This document shows positions 18,457 through 27,724 of a stretch of DNA of 64,000 bases, piece after piece. The translations under genes and the position numbers were made by a program. The DNA comes from Gillisia limnaea DSM 15749 (lineage in GTDB: Bacteria > Bacteroidota > Bacteroidia > Flavobacteriales > Flavobacteriaceae): positions 1,745,779 to 1,809,778 of the forward strand of contig NZ_JH594606.1 of assembly GCF_000243235.1 (NCBI RefSeq), given 5' to 3'. Numbering within the stretch: position 1 is the first letter of the stretch; every line of letters begins with the position of its first letter. Below the pieces are notes generated by a model that had not been told where the DNA came from, ran no database searches, and saw nothing but the letters and a program-made list of their open reading frames with translations.

Positions 18457-19578
18457 TTAATTAACTGAATATAAGGAAGAAACAAATTTTATTGCGACTA
18501 ACGCAAGACTTGTACTTTGTTTGTTTTTTTTCTTGACAAGAAAAAAGGTTTCAAACTGGCTTGTTTTATATTGGAAAATACCCGCAGGTGTCTCTACTTT
18601 AGTTTTTATTTTGGGAGTCCAGGATCGAGCCACACAAATAACGGGTAAGGAATGTTCCAGCATAGAAGCTACAGTTCCACTTTTTTCTATTTGACCTAAT
18701 GGTGTTGTAGATATTCCAAGAGAACTTTGTGCCAGAGTTTGCGAAATTTTTTCGGGGGATTGTTCACCCAAAACCCTCAAAGGCAGACCTGCATTGAGGC
18801 AAATTTTTATTAACCTTTCCTGTTCATTACCACATATTCCTATCAAGGTCAATATAGGATTGATATTCATTCTTTTTGAAAAGTTTACCACGTCCTGGAC
18901 AAAATCTTCTAAAGGTGCACCCGGATGAATGGTCCCAAAGATCACCATTTCGTATTCCTGTGAAATAGAGCTGGAGTTCCGTTTTTTTACTTCCCCATTG
19001 TTTGTAACCGGAATATTTCCAAATAAGGAAAGAATACCCGTATTTGTGAAGTTCATTTCATCCAACCTTTGCAAATAAACATTACTTTGGGTATGAATTA
19101 TCTTTGGTTTAAGAGTCTTCACCATAGAGTTAATAATGAACTTTTGAAGAGTGCCAAGGGCCAGGTGTTTGAATTTCGCTTCCTTATCTATTCCAACCCA
19201 TAATTCATGGAACATAATATGCCAGCACCTACCTTTTGCTAGTCTGGAAAGCTTATGAGCCAGTTTTAACGGCAAGCCATTTAAGTGAAAAGAAAATGGT
19301 ACATATTGTAAGCTTAACCACTCCGGATCCAATTCTTCAATTTTCCTTTTCACCAAACCCAAAGTCTGGACTCTATTTTTTCCCAATCGAATTCTTATAA
19401 CTGGTATTAAAGCCTGTACCTGTTCTAAATAATTATCTTTTAAGAGGAAATGATCATTGAGAGATAACATATTTATCTCGTGACCGTTTTTAATTAGTTC
19501 ACCAGCTAACCTGCGAGTATAATCTCCTACCCCATCCTTGCCAGGCTCTAAACATCCACAAATAAAAAGAATTTTCAA
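18457..19578 (-). CDS. GT4-like glycosyltransferase
   Basis: A 373-residue GT-B type protein. The N terminus MKILFICGCLEPGKDGVGDY contains the GVGDYTRRL acceptor-domain signature of GT4-like enzymes. The C-terminal half (MVIFGTIHPGAPLEDFVQDV, LGISTTPLGQIEKSGTVASM) is less conserved, and the usual EX7E glutamates are not clearly visible. It may therefore be a divergent transferase or one with an altered donor site. It is followed without a gap by the next GT4 gene and preceded by a GT2 gene 3 bp away. Confidence 0.8.
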   Translation of the reverse strand: MKILFICGCLEPGKDGVGDYTRRLAGELIKNGHEINMLSLNDHFLLKDNYLEQVQALIPVIRIRLGKNRVQTLGLVKRKIEELDPEWLSLQYVPFSFHLNGLPLKLAHKLSRLAKGRCWHIMFHELWVGIDKEAKFKHLALGTLQKFIINSMVKTLKPKIIHTQSNVYLQRLDEMNFTNTGILSLFGNIPVTNNGEVKKRNSSSISQEYEMVIFGTIHPGAPLEDFVQDVVNFSKRMNINPILTLIGICGNEQERLIKICLNAGLPLRVLGEQSPEKISQTLAQSSLGISTTPLGQIEKSGTVASMLEHSLPVICVARSWTPKIKTKVETPAGIFQYKTSQFETFFLVKKKNKQSTSLALVAIKFVSSLYSVN

Positions 19579-19581
19579 TGT

Positions 19582-20490
19582 TTAAAATGGATTAATAATC
19601 ATTAGTAAGCGTTTAAAACCTCTAAATGTCAGGACGTTATAATATGAAGAAAATATCCATTTAATTGCCGTTTTTTTATCCCCACCCCTTATCACTTCAC
19701 TTATCGCCGGATTCATTAAATCTCTTATCTTTTTATTTATAGCCAGACTTTTAAGCTTTTTTGGAGGTAAATCTTCAAATAGAATTTTAACAATACAGGA
19801 CATAAATTCTACCGATCCAGACCCTGTGATAGAGGGTTGTCCTACCCTATATTTAGAAGTGACCTCATTGACCCAAAAAAATAATCGATCTTTTCCTAAA
19901 CGAAATCCAAAATAGAAATCCACCGCATCCCCAGCTCTGCCTTCATCGTAATATCGAATTTGTTGTGCTTCTTTGGTACGCATCAAAAAAGCATTATTGG
20001 GGAGCATTTGAACTGATGCTGCCCATTGCCCATTTACAAATCCAGCTCTATTTGGTGTCCTATAATATTTTTCATTTAGATGCTTATCACTATCCTTTAT
20101 AATAGATCCGTCTTCCTTTATCAAATATTGATTCCCAAAACTTGCAACTACTTTTGGATGTTTAATTAAAGGTTCCTTAAGTAGTTCAATACAATTTGGC
20201 ATTAATAAATCATCATCGTGTAACAGCAATAAAAAATCAAAAGAGGCTTCCATCATTAAAAAATCTACATTTTTTGTTTGTTTTAAAGCTGGTTTATGAT
20301 GAAAATATTTAATTGGCACTGGACTCTTCTCAATAAGAGTTTCATTTACTAGCCTTTCAGTATCGTCGTTATTTGAATCATCTCCAATTATAATCTCATC
20401 GGGCAAACATGTTTGCGCCCAAACTGACTTTATCGCTTCCTGTAAAAATTCAGGTCGATTGTAGCTCGGAATAATAACAGTGGTTTTCAT
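19582..20490 (-). CDS. Family 2 glycosyltransferase
   Basis: A 302-residue GT-A enzyme. It opens with TTVIIPSYNRPEFLQEAI and has IIGDDSNNDDTERLV for nucleotide binding and LLLLHDDDLLMPNCIEL as the DXD metal site. The middle part (NNAFLMRTKEAQQIRYYDEG) resembles GT2 enzymes of O-antigen clusters. It lies directly downstream of the flippase gene. The transferred sugar is unknown. Confidence 0.9.
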   Translation of the reverse strand: MKTTVIIPSYNRPEFLQEAIKSVWAQTCLPDEIIIGDDSNNDDTERLVNETLIEKSPVPIKYFHHKPALKQTKNVDFLMMEASFDFLLLLHDDDLLMPNCIELLKEPLIKHPKVVASFGNQYLIKEDGSIIKDSDKHLNEKYYRTPNRAGFVNGQWAASVQMLPNNAFLMRTKEAQQIRYYDEGRAGDAVDFYFGFRLGKDRLFFWVNEVTSKYRVGQPSITGSGSVEFMSCIVKILFEDLPPKKLKSLAINKKIRDLMNPAISEVIRGGDKKTAIKWIFSSYYNVLTFRGFKRLLMIINPF

Positions 20491-20558
20491 AAATATCGCA
20501 AAATTTTTGTGAAAACATAAAAGTAATATTTCATCTAATTTTAAAGTCTATAGAGAAC

Positions 20559-21851
20559 TCAATCCTCAATTTTTACAATTTTATAACCGAAATAAATCCA
20601 GTGTAGAAAAATCTGTATCACAGCCAAAAAGATATTGAATAAGAGCACTCCTTGAAGGGTTGACAGTTCAAAAAGGATTGCACCTAGTGCAATTGACACT
20701 ATGCTAATTCCAATAAGAATCATTGGATTCAAAACCCAACCCCTACTCAAATAAAGAATAGCAGCCGTATTACCAAGCAAAGCTAAACCACCACCTGTAA
20801 TGCTTAATACAAGCTCATAATTTAAATCTGAATAGTTATTGCCTAATATCCACAATACAGGTTCGGAGAGCATAAAAACGGCAAAAACAACCAGACATAC
20901 AAGGATTGAAAGAGAAACGAATACCTGAATTGCCCTTTTAATTATTATTTTTTTATCGAGCTCCATTTTCGCAAAGGAAGGCTCTATAAATGTCCCTATC
21001 AAATACTGAATTAGGACTAAAAGCATTGACAACCTACCCAGAGCTCCAATTTGAGCCACTGCACTTGTTTCACCAAAAAAGGAAATAACCCAAATAGTTA
21101 TTTGGCTAGATATACAAAAATAAATTGCCCCTGGCATAATCCGTTTTACTATGGATAAAATTTCTTTTTCCACGTTGGGATCAGAAGGCTTTGATGGATC
21201 TGCAAAGGGGTTTGCAATTTTTCTTAACTTAAAATTACCTAAAAGTCTTGGAATTCCATTCGCTAATAATGCGATGTATGTAAATGGAAATATAATTATA
21301 AAAGTAAAGATTAAAAATAGACGACCAAGTTCCACCTTAGCACTATTTCGTTGTATGGGAAGAATACATTGATGCAGCTTAGGAACTATTACTAAAAGAG
21401 AATCTGACAGACTGCCGTAAAATGCTGGAATTATCGCTAGACATATTAATAGCGCAGTCAACCAGGAAGCTTCATGTTGGATAAGGAGATATGCCAAAAT
21501 TGGCAATGATATTATTAAACTTCCAATAGCAAACCTATGTCTCAAATGAAGACCTGTAGATAAAACCGAACCAAGCTTTTCCCTGCTCTTCCAAACCTTA
21601 CCCCCTATTGATGTTATCCCTGTAGAAATTCCACCATCAGACAGAATTATCATTGTACCTAAAACTGTATTTGCAAGGGTATAAAGTGCATATTCCTCTA
21701 AAGGTAAAAATCTAATGATTAAAATACCAGAGATAAAACCAACCGCCTGAATTCCAATTTGGGAAGCCCCAGTTAAAAATACTAATTTACTCCATTCTGT
21801 TAATTTTTTGGAGGGTAAACCTATATTTAAAGTTTCAATAAAATCTCTCAT
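20559..21851 (-). CDS. Wzx-like lipid-linked oligosaccharide flippase
   Basis: A 430-residue membrane protein with roughly twelve hydrophobic segments and the N-terminal pattern of the MATE/Wzx polysaccharide-transport family (KLVFLTGASQIGIQAVGFIS, ILIIRFLPLEEYALYTLANT). It should move the undecaprenyl-linked repeat unit to the periplasmic face for polymerisation. It lies between the aminotransferase gene and the glycosyltransferase block. No other Wzx candidate is present in the window. Confidence 0.88.
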   Translation of the reverse strand: MRDFIETLNIGLPSKKLTEWSKLVFLTGASQIGIQAVGFISGILIIRFLPLEEYALYTLANTVLGTMIILSDGGISTGITSIGGKVWKSREKLGSVLSTGLHLRHRFAIGSLIISLPILAYLLIQHEASWLTALLICLAIIPAFYGSLSDSLLVIVPKLHQCILPIQRNSAKVELGRLFLIFTFIIIFPFTYIALLANGIPRLLGNFKLRKIANPFADPSKPSDPNVEKEILSIVKRIMPGAIYFCISSQITIWVISFFGETSAVAQIGALGRLSMLLVLIQYLIGTFIEPSFAKMELDKKIIIKRAIQVFVSLSILVCLVVFAVFMLSEPVLWILGNNYSDLNYELVLSITGGGLALLGNTAAILYLSRGWVLNPMILIGISIVSIALGAILFELSTLQGVLLFNIFLAVIQIFLHWIYFGYKIVKIED

Positions 21852-21907
21852 GTTTATCTTTGCTTCAGATATTCATGAATCCTCTAACATTAAATGATAC
21901 TACCATT

Positions 21908-23065
21908 TTAATAATGAGATTCCATTCCAACATTTGCTGGTTGAATTAATTCGATAAAACTTCTAATTATATACTTAATTTCAAAATCTTTCATTGGAAC
22001 ATATAGGGGCAAAATAATCGATCTATCCTGCAGGTCTTCGGAAACCGGTAAATTTATATCCTTTTGAATTTTTTTATAAGCGGTTTCCCTGTGAGTTGTC
22101 ATTATCCCCCTCCTGGTGGCAATTCCTTCATCCAAAAGTTTTTGCATAAGGTCATTCCTGTCTATAGGGCAAGATTCTTTTAAGTAAACACTATAAGATT
22201 GATTATTGCTAAAATAGCCCTCCTTCTCTATAGGCAAGTTTATAAACTCTATATTTTTAAATGCTTCATTATATATAGCGCCAATTTTTCTTCGCTCCTC
22301 CACGATCCAGTCCAGCTTCTCCAATTGCTTAATTCCTACAGCGGCCTGTATATCTGTCATACGGTAGTTGTATCCGACCTCTAAATGATCTTCAAAAATT
22401 ACTTTATCTGATACATGCCTAACCCGGTCGTTTACTGACATTCCATGTTGGCGCAAAAGCTTTAATCTATTGTAATAGTCTTTCCTGTTTGTTGTTATCA
22501 TCCCACCATCACCTGTAGAGATCACTTTGCGGGGATGGAAAGAAAAGCATACGAGTTCCGAATGAGAACCGATCTTTTTACCTTTATAGGCAGAGCCTGC
22601 AGCACAGGCAGCATCCTCGATCAATTTCAGATCATATTTGTCGCATAATTTCTTAAAAGCATCGATATCTGCAGGCATACCTATTTGGTGTACAAGTAAG
22701 ATAGCTTTTGTTTTAGTTGTAATCCTTTTTTCAACATCCTCAGGATCGAGGTTGTAATTTAATGGCTGCACTTCGGCAAAAACCGGTATCGCTCCCACGT
22801 ATTTTATGGAGTTTGCCGTTGCTATGTAACTCATAGAAGGGCAAATAACTTCATCTCCAGGGCCAATGCCGGAGACGATCATAGATAAATGTAATGCTGT
22901 AGTACAGTTAGAGACTGCAATGGCATATTTTGCCCCTGTATAACCGGCGAATAATTCTTCAAATTCCTTAACTTTAGGACCCTGGGTGATCCATCCGGAA
23001 AGGATGGTATCATAAGCAGCTTGTGCTTCTTCTTCGGTCAAGTAAGGTTTAGCTATAGGTATCAT
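21908..23065 (-). CDS. DegT/DnrJ/EryC1 PLP aminotransferase (ArnB/perosamine-synthase-like)
   Basis: A 385-residue nucleotide-sugar aminotransferase that transfers an amino group from glutamate to a keto-sugar nucleotide. The SGWITQGPKVKEFEE block, the phosphate-binding SNCTTALHL, the LIEDAACAAGS aspartate and the Schiff-base lysine in FSFHPRKVISTGDGG are all visible. The length and the SGWIT-GPK start match ArnB and GDP-perosamine synthase. It overlaps the upstream SDR gene by 4 nt, so the two act in one pathway; the SDR probably supplies the keto-sugar or epimerises its precursor. The exact sugar is unknown. Confidence 0.92.
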   Translation of the reverse strand: MIPIAKPYLTEEEAQAAYDTILSGWITQGPKVKEFEELFAGYTGAKYAIAVSNCTTALHLSMIVSGIGPGDEVICPSMSYIATANSIKYVGAIPVFAEVQPLNYNLDPEDVEKRITTKTKAILLVHQIGMPADIDAFKKLCDKYDLKLIEDAACAAGSAYKGKKIGSHSELVCFSFHPRKVISTGDGGMITTNRKDYYNRLKLLRQHGMSVNDRVRHVSDKVIFEDHLEVGYNYRMTDIQAAVGIKQLEKLDWIVEERRKIGAIYNEAFKNIEFINLPIEKEGYFSNNQSYSVYLKESCPIDRNDLMQKLLDEGIATRRGIMTTHRETAYKKIQKDINLPVSEDLQDRSIILPLYVPMKDFEIKYIIRSFIELIQPANVGMESHY

Positions 23066-24096
23066 ATTTTATTTTTTATCCAGTTTAAATCTTCTATTTC
23101 AACTAATAAATTATTTTGTTTAACTTTTTTCACGTAATAATCTACCGTTTCTTCTAAACCTTTCTCAAAGGAATAATTGGGGGTAAAATTTGTAAAGTTT
23201 TTAAATTTATGGGCATCTACCCACAGTCTTGGCACATCGGCAGGTCTATCCGGAAGGAAGTTTATTCCCAATTTTTCCTTACCCATGGTATGGAGAAGTT
23301 TCATCAACAATTCCTTCATAGTTATTTCTACTCCCGTACCTATATTGAATGTTTTTGCTAAAATTTTTTGTTGGTCACCATTTTCTGCGATTTTTAAAAA
23401 TTCGGCCAATGCTGCTGCAGTGTCTTTTACAAAAAAGAAGTCCCGCGTAATACTTCCATCGCCAAAAATAACTGGCTGCTCATCATATAAAATCTTGACT
23501 ATGCTTCTGGGGATTATTTCACCAGCATCTCCTTCATAGTGCGCTCTGGGCCCATAATTATTAAAAATCCTCAATATGCTTACTGGTAAATTATAACATT
23601 CATTGTAAGCCTTTGTATAATGCTCCCCAGCAAGTTTGCTCGCTCCATATACTGTAATAGGATTAGTGGGAGCACTTTCAGTAATTGGAAAATCTGTAGT
23701 GCGTCCATAAATTTCAGAAGTAGAGATATAGAAAAAATGTTCTATGTTATTTTTTCTGCTGGCTTCTAAAATATTGAGAGTTCCTTCAGCATTTACCCTA
23801 TGATTCATAAAAGGACTGTGAATAGAATTTCGTACCCCCAAACAAGCTAGGTGAAAAACATAATCTATTCCTAAAAGAGCTTCTTCACATGTTTCCTGAT
23901 CCAGGATATCTCCTTCAATAAAAATAAATCGATCCTGGGTGCAAGCATCTTTAAGATTTTCCAGAGATCCATTTACAAGATTATCCAATACTGTTACATA
24001 ATATCCTTCATCCAGCAACCTGTCGGTTAAATGAGATCCTATAAAACCGGCTCCACCGGTAATTAAAATTCTGCTTTTATCTATTTTGTTATGCAT
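23062..24096 (-). CDS. Extended SDR nucleotide-sugar epimerase/dehydratase
   Basis: A 344-residue NAD-dependent enzyme of the epimerase family. The NAD site is [20 protein letters not shown] and the catalytic segment is ISTSEIYGR with ITVYGASKLAGEHY (Tyr-x3-Lys). RIFNNYGPRAHYEGDAGEII fits a UDP-sugar 4-epimerase, decarboxylase or 4,6-dehydratase-like group. It overlaps the EamA gene by 8 nt upstream and the aminotransferase gene by 4 nt downstream. The combination resembles the ArnA-decarboxylase/ArnB pair, but the substrate cannot be fixed from sequence. Confidence 0.85.
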   Translation of the reverse strand: MHNKIDKSRILITGGAGFIGSHLTDRLLDEGYYVTVLDNLVNGSLENLKDACTQDRFIFIEGDILDQETCEEALLGIDYVFHLACLGVRNSIHSPFMNHRVNAEGTLNILEASRKNNIEHFFYISTSEIYGRTTDFPITESAPTNPITVYGASKLAGEHYTKAYNECYNLPVSILRIFNNYGPRAHYEGDAGEIIPRSIVKILYDEQPVIFGDGSITRDFFFVKDTAAALAEFLKIAENGDQQKILAKTFNIGTGVEITMKELLMKLLHTMGKEKLGINFLPDRPADVPRLWVDAHKFKNFTNFTPNYSFEKGLEETVDYYVKKVKQNNLLVEIEDLNWIKNKI

Positions 24097-24457
24097 GGGC
24101 TTGATTAGTTAGGCTTAGAAGGACAATCCCACTAATTATTAAAATGAAACCAATAATGGAGAGTAGAGAAAGCTTATCCTGAAATAGATAATATCCTACT
24201 GCAATCGTCATGATGAAATTTATACCTGTGGCAATTGGAATAATAATAGAGAAATTATTGGTGGACAAGGCTTTGAAAAAGGCAAGTGCCGAGAGAATTA
24301 TAAGGAGAAAAGCTCCAATGAAAGTGATATTCAGCATTAGTTTTAACCACTCATTTATGGTTTCCAGACTTCTTCCTTTCAACTGCCATTTAATTAATGC
24401 GGCACCTGCGACGTTAAAAGTTGCATAAAGCAGGATATATATAATTGACCTTGTCAT
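24089..24457 (-). CDS. EamA/SMR-like four-helix transporter (ArnE/ArnF-like)
   Basis: A 122-residue protein made of four hydrophobic helices (IYILLYATFNVAGAALIKW near the N terminus, IIGFILIISGIVLLSL at the C terminus). Size and pattern match the half-size EamA/small-multidrug-resistance group that includes ArnE and ArnF, which flip undecaprenyl-phosphate-aminoarabinose. It overlaps the upstream ArnC-like gene by 4 nt and the downstream SDR gene by 8 nt, which ties it to lipid-linked sugar transport rather than drug efflux. With only one such gene here it would have to form a homodimer. Confidence 0.8.
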   Translation of the reverse strand: MTRSIIYILLYATFNVAGAALIKWQLKGRSLETINEWLKLMLNITFIGAFLLIILSALAFFKALSTNNFSIIIPIATGINFIMTIAVGYYLFQDKLSLLSIIGFILIISGIVLLSLTNQAHA

Positions 24458-25431
24458 TTATTTGATATAGATAAGTATTCCTGAACCGATTTTTCCTGCG
24501 TTACTTCCCCAACAATTTCATCTATTACGAACACTGGTCTTTTTCTGCTGGCATCCAGGGTGCGCCATAGGTACTCTGCAATAATCCCTAAAGAAATATT
24601 GGTAATCCCAAATCCAATCATCAGTATCGATAATAATGCCGGCCATCCCATAGCCAGATCATTAAAAATTATTGTTCTTATAATTATATATCCTGTCCAA
24701 AGAATACCTAATAGAAAAAAAATGATGCCAATTACAGAAACCAGGCGGATGGGAGCAAAGGAAAACGCCACGAAGGAATCAATAAAAAGTTTAATTTTCT
24801 TCGATATTGTCCATTTTGATGTACCTAAAAGCCTTTCGTTCTTATCATAAATAATATTTGCCTGCTTAAAACCCAGGTTTAAGATCTGGATAAAAATGGA
24901 AGAATTGCTCTCTACATTTTGGTCTAAGCACGCCTTTATTTTTGTGCTAAACATCACTACATCAAATCCCTTTTTCGGGAAATTAGAAACAGCATATTTC
25001 CGCATCAATGAGGCATAAGCAGAAGAAAAAAATTTCTCCCATTTAGTTGCGGCCGTTGAATTCCTAAAAGCCCAGGTAATATCTACTGCTTTATTTTTCA
25101 TTTCATTATACAACTGAATTACCAACGTAAGGGGATCCTGAAGATCGGCATATATGAAAGTAATATAATCCCCTTGAGCTTTCTGGATCCCTGCCCTCAA
25201 AGCAGCGTGTGATCCAAAGTTTCTGGAAAAACTGATAATCTTATAGGTATAGGAATGATGGTGAGCTTTCTTCAATCTGGACAAGCTATCATCTGTAGAG
25301 CCATCGTTCACAAAAATGATTTCAGTAGTAAACCTCGTCTCCTTTTGGAAAAATGATCCTACTTCATAAACGAGATGATCAATATTTTCTTCTTCGTTAA
25401 AGATTGGAATGATTATACTTATTTTTTCCAT
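24454..25431 (-). CDS. ArnC/GtrB/DPM-type GT2 with two C-terminal membrane helices
   Basis: A 325-residue polyprenyl-phosphate glycosyltransferase. The GT-A domain starts with ISIIIPIFNEEENIDHLVYE, has IIFVNDGSTDDSL, FSRNFGSHAALRAGI and the YADLQDP metal site, and is followed by the conserved RLLGTSKWTISKKI segment. Two membrane helices end the protein (LVSVIGIIFFLLGILWTGYI and a second near IGFGITNISLGIIAEYL). This architecture is that of ArnC and GtrB, which put a single sugar on undecaprenyl phosphate. It is coupled to the EamA gene by a 4-nt overlap. Confidence 0.92.
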   Translation of the reverse strand: MEKISIIIPIFNEEENIDHLVYEVGSFFQKETRFTTEIIFVNDGSTDDSLSRLKKAHHHSYTYKIISFSRNFGSHAALRAGIQKAQGDYITFIYADLQDPLTLVIQLYNEMKNKAVDITWAFRNSTAATKWEKFFSSAYASLMRKYAVSNFPKKGFDVVMFSTKIKACLDQNVESNSSIFIQILNLGFKQANIIYDKNERLLGTSKWTISKKIKLFIDSFVAFSFAPIRLVSVIGIIFFLLGILWTGYIIIRTIIFNDLAMGWPALLSILMIGFGITNISLGIIAEYLWRTLDASRKRPVFVIDEIVGEVTQEKSVQEYLSISNK

Positions 25432-25455
25432 AATTGAAAGAATAAAGTCGTCTTC

Positions 25456-26103
25456 TTAATTATTGTGGGAATTCAAATTTCTGGCAGGATTTCCTACCAT
25501 TTTTGCATGTCCCCCCACATTGTGCAAAACATTGCTTCCTAAACCTACCAGCGTGAAATCGCCTATACAAACACCGTTTATAATTGTAGTACCACTTCCT
25601 ATGTAGCAGCCTTCTCCTATAGTGGTTCCCCCGGCCACCACAACATTGCTCCCAATAAGAGTATAGTCGTTAACCACTGAATCATGGTGAATTACTGTAT
25701 TAGGCAAAATACACACATGGTTTTTGACCTGGGCATTGCTGGTAATAACTACGCCTGCCATTATAAGACAGTTGTCTCCTATTTTTACATTTCTGCCTAC
25801 GGAGGCATTGGGATGTATTGCAGTTATGTATCTCTCAAAATTTTTTATTCCCAATGAGCCAATTAGTTCTTTCCTTTCCCGAAAGGAGGCAGGACTTCCC
25901 GGAACCGCTAGCACAAAGACCTCTTTTCGATTACGTAGAATATCGCGAGAGTAAATAGAATATTTTTCAGACTTTTTTAAAGGATCGTCATCAACAAAGC
26001 CTAAAAAATCATATTCCTCAAAACTAATACAGTCCAGCGCCTCTATTCCGTTGCCATTAAAAGGAAAAATAACCAACTTTTTCTTAGACATTCCTATATT
26101 CAT
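25456..26103 (-). CDS. PglD/NeuD-like sugar N- or O-acetyltransferase
   Basis: A 215-residue protein with an N-terminal Rossmann-like subdomain (KKLVIFPFNGNGIEALDCI) and a C-terminal left-handed beta-helix (IGDNCLIMAGVVITSNAQVK, CILPNTVIHHDSVV, IGEGCYIGSGTTIINGV). The catalytic histidine pair HH lies in the TVIHHDSVV segment, as in PglD, which acetylates the 4-amino group of a UDP-sugar. The ATG at 26091 (MSKKKLVIF) is a better start than the one at 26103 because it reduces the overlap with the aminotransferase gene to 8 nt. It probably acylates the amino sugar made by a neighbouring aminotransferase. Confidence 0.87.
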   Translation of the reverse strand: MNIGMSKKKLVIFPFNGNGIEALDCISFEEYDFLGFVDDDPLKKSEKYSIYSRDILRNRKEVFVLAVPGSPASFRERKELIGSLGIKNFERYITAIHPNASVGRNVKIGDNCLIMAGVVITSNAQVKNHVCILPNTVIHHDSVVNDYTLIGSNVVVAGGTTIGEGCYIGSGTTIINGVCIGDFTLVGLGSNVLHNVGGHAKMVGNPARNLNSHNN

Positions 26104-27208
26104 TTAGTACTTCTATCACATGGCCAACTTCCATATCTGTTAATTCAGCATACATGGGTAAAGAAAGGCAGTGATTGGCTAAGTATTCAGCATTTGGACA
26201 ATCCCCTTCTTTATATCCCAAATGAGCGTAGGCCTCCTGCAAGTGACAGGGAACTGGATAATGAAGACCTGGGGAAATATTATTTTCATTAAGATATTTT
26301 ATCAACCCTTCTCTATTTTCTGTTGTTATTACAAACAAATGATAAACTGATTGAGACCAATTTGGTTGAGCCTGTAATTTTATAATATCATTTTTAATTT
26401 CCTGTTGATAACGCTTCCCAATTTCTCTTCTGCGATCATTCCAGTTTGGAAGATATTTCAATTTTACATTAAGCGAAGCCGCCTCCAGCCCTCCCATGCG
26501 CATATTAAATCCAATTTCATTATGATAATAGCGCACTATAGATCCATGATTTCTAAGGCTTAACAAGTGTTTATAATAATTTTCGTTATTGGTTACAATA
26601 CCACCTGCTTCGCCACAGGCACCCAAATTCTTACCCGGATAAAAACTGAAACAGGCCATTTCCCCAAAACTTCCAACTGAAGATAATTTATACTTGGCAC
26701 CATGGGCCTGGGCAGCATCTTCCAATAAAAAAAGGTTGTTTTTCTTGCATATAAGACTAACAGCATCTATATCAAAAGGCTGTCCGTATAGATGTACCCC
26801 TATAATTGCTTTTGTATTAGGCGTGATTTTCTCTTCTAACTTCGATGCATCCAATTGCCAGGTATTCGATGTACAATCCGCAAAAACAGGTGTAGCCCCG
26901 GTATAAGAAACTCCCCAAGCGGTAGCTATAAAGGTGTTGGCGGGAATTATAACCTCGTCTCCTTTTCCTATACCTAAAGCAATCATGGCAAGGTGGAGTG
27001 CAGAGGTTCCATTATTGACTCCTACTGCATACTTTGTTTGGCAGAAAGTCGCAAAGTTATTCTCAAATTCTTCAACAAAAGTACCTCCTGAAAACGCGGT
27101 GTTTTCATACACCTTTTCAAAAGCTTTAAACACTTCTTCTTTAATTTGTTGATGTTGACCTTTAAGGTCTAGACATGAGATCTTCTCTTGAATTGCTGAA
27201 TTGTTCAT
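26084..27208 (-). CDS. DegT/DnrJ/EryC1 PLP aminotransferase (WbpE/FdtB-like)
   Basis: A 374-residue nucleotide-sugar aminotransferase. It has the CLDLKGQHQQIKEEVFKAFE start seen in the WbpE/QdtB/FdtB group, the NGTSALHLAMIALGIGKGDE phosphate-binding block, the LLEDAAQAHGA aspartate and the PLP lysine in CFSFYPGKNLGACGEAGG. It is flanked by a hexapeptide N-acetyltransferase and preceded by a Gfo/Idh/MocA oxidoreductase, the same trio (oxidation, amination, acetylation at C3) as WbpB-WbpE-WbpD. The product is likely a 3-acetamido sugar nucleotide. Confidence 0.92.
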   Translation of the reverse strand: MNNSAIQEKISCLDLKGQHQQIKEEVFKAFEKVYENTAFSGGTFVEEFENNFATFCQTKYAVGVNNGTSALHLAMIALGIGKGDEVIIPANTFIATAWGVSYTGATPVFADCTSNTWQLDASKLEEKITPNTKAIIGVHLYGQPFDIDAVSLICKKNNLFLLEDAAQAHGAKYKLSSVGSFGEMACFSFYPGKNLGACGEAGGIVTNNENYYKHLLSLRNHGSIVRYYHNEIGFNMRMGGLEAASLNVKLKYLPNWNDRRREIGKRYQQEIKNDIIKLQAQPNWSQSVYHLFVITTENREGLIKYLNENNISPGLHYPVPCHLQEAYAHLGYKEGDCPNAEYLANHCLSLPMYAELTDMEVGHVIEVLNEYRNV

Positions 27209-27209
27209 A

Positions 27210-27713
27210 TTACACTAATTTTATATCTAAATATTTAATCACTTTGGCAGGGTTACCCGCCACCACAGCATTTTCAGGCACATCTTTAGTAACGATAGAG
27301 CCTGCTCCAATAATGGCCCTTTTCCCTATCCGCAATCCGCAAAGAATAGTTGCACTGGAGCCTATAGATGCCCCCTCTTCCACATAAGTTTCAACACACT
27401 TCCAATCTGCATCTGTCTGCTGGGTGCCATCATCATTTGTTGCCCTGGGAAACTTATCGTTTATAAAGGTGACATTATGACCAACAAAAACATTATCAGC
27501 AATATGCACTCCCTCGCATATGAATGTATGACTTGATATTTTACAATTCTTACCAATCGTTGCTCCTTTTTGTATCTCTACAAACGTGCCTATTTTAGAC
27601 CCGTCATCTATGCTACATCCATAAGCATTCACGAAGTTGTAGATCTTTACCCGCTTACCTAGTTTTACATTATGTAAGCTTTGCTTTTCATTATCTATTG
27701 TAACTGTATCCAT
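27210..27713 (-). CDS. Hexapeptide N-acetyltransferase (WbpD/FdtC-like)
   Basis: A 167-residue beta-helix acetyltransferase. Repeats include [33 protein letters not shown] and [19 protein letters not shown], with the [14 protein letters not shown] segment characteristic of WbpD/WlbB/FdtC enzymes. It ends with [20 protein letters not shown] and PAKVIKYL. It should acetylate the amino group installed by the adjacent aminotransferase, whose gene begins one base after this gene's stop. A role in UDP- or dTDP-3-acetamido sugar synthesis is inferred from the neighbours. Confidence 0.9.
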   Translation of the reverse strand: MDTVTIDNEKQSLHNVKLGKRVKIYNFVNAYGCSIDDGSKIGTFVEIQKGATIGKNCKISSHTFICEGVHIADNVFVGHNVTFINDKFPRATNDDGTQQTDADWKCVETYVEEGASIGSSATILCGLRIGKRAIIGAGSIVTKDVPENAVVAGNPAKVIKYLDIKLV

Positions 27714-27724
27714 AATTTACTTAC

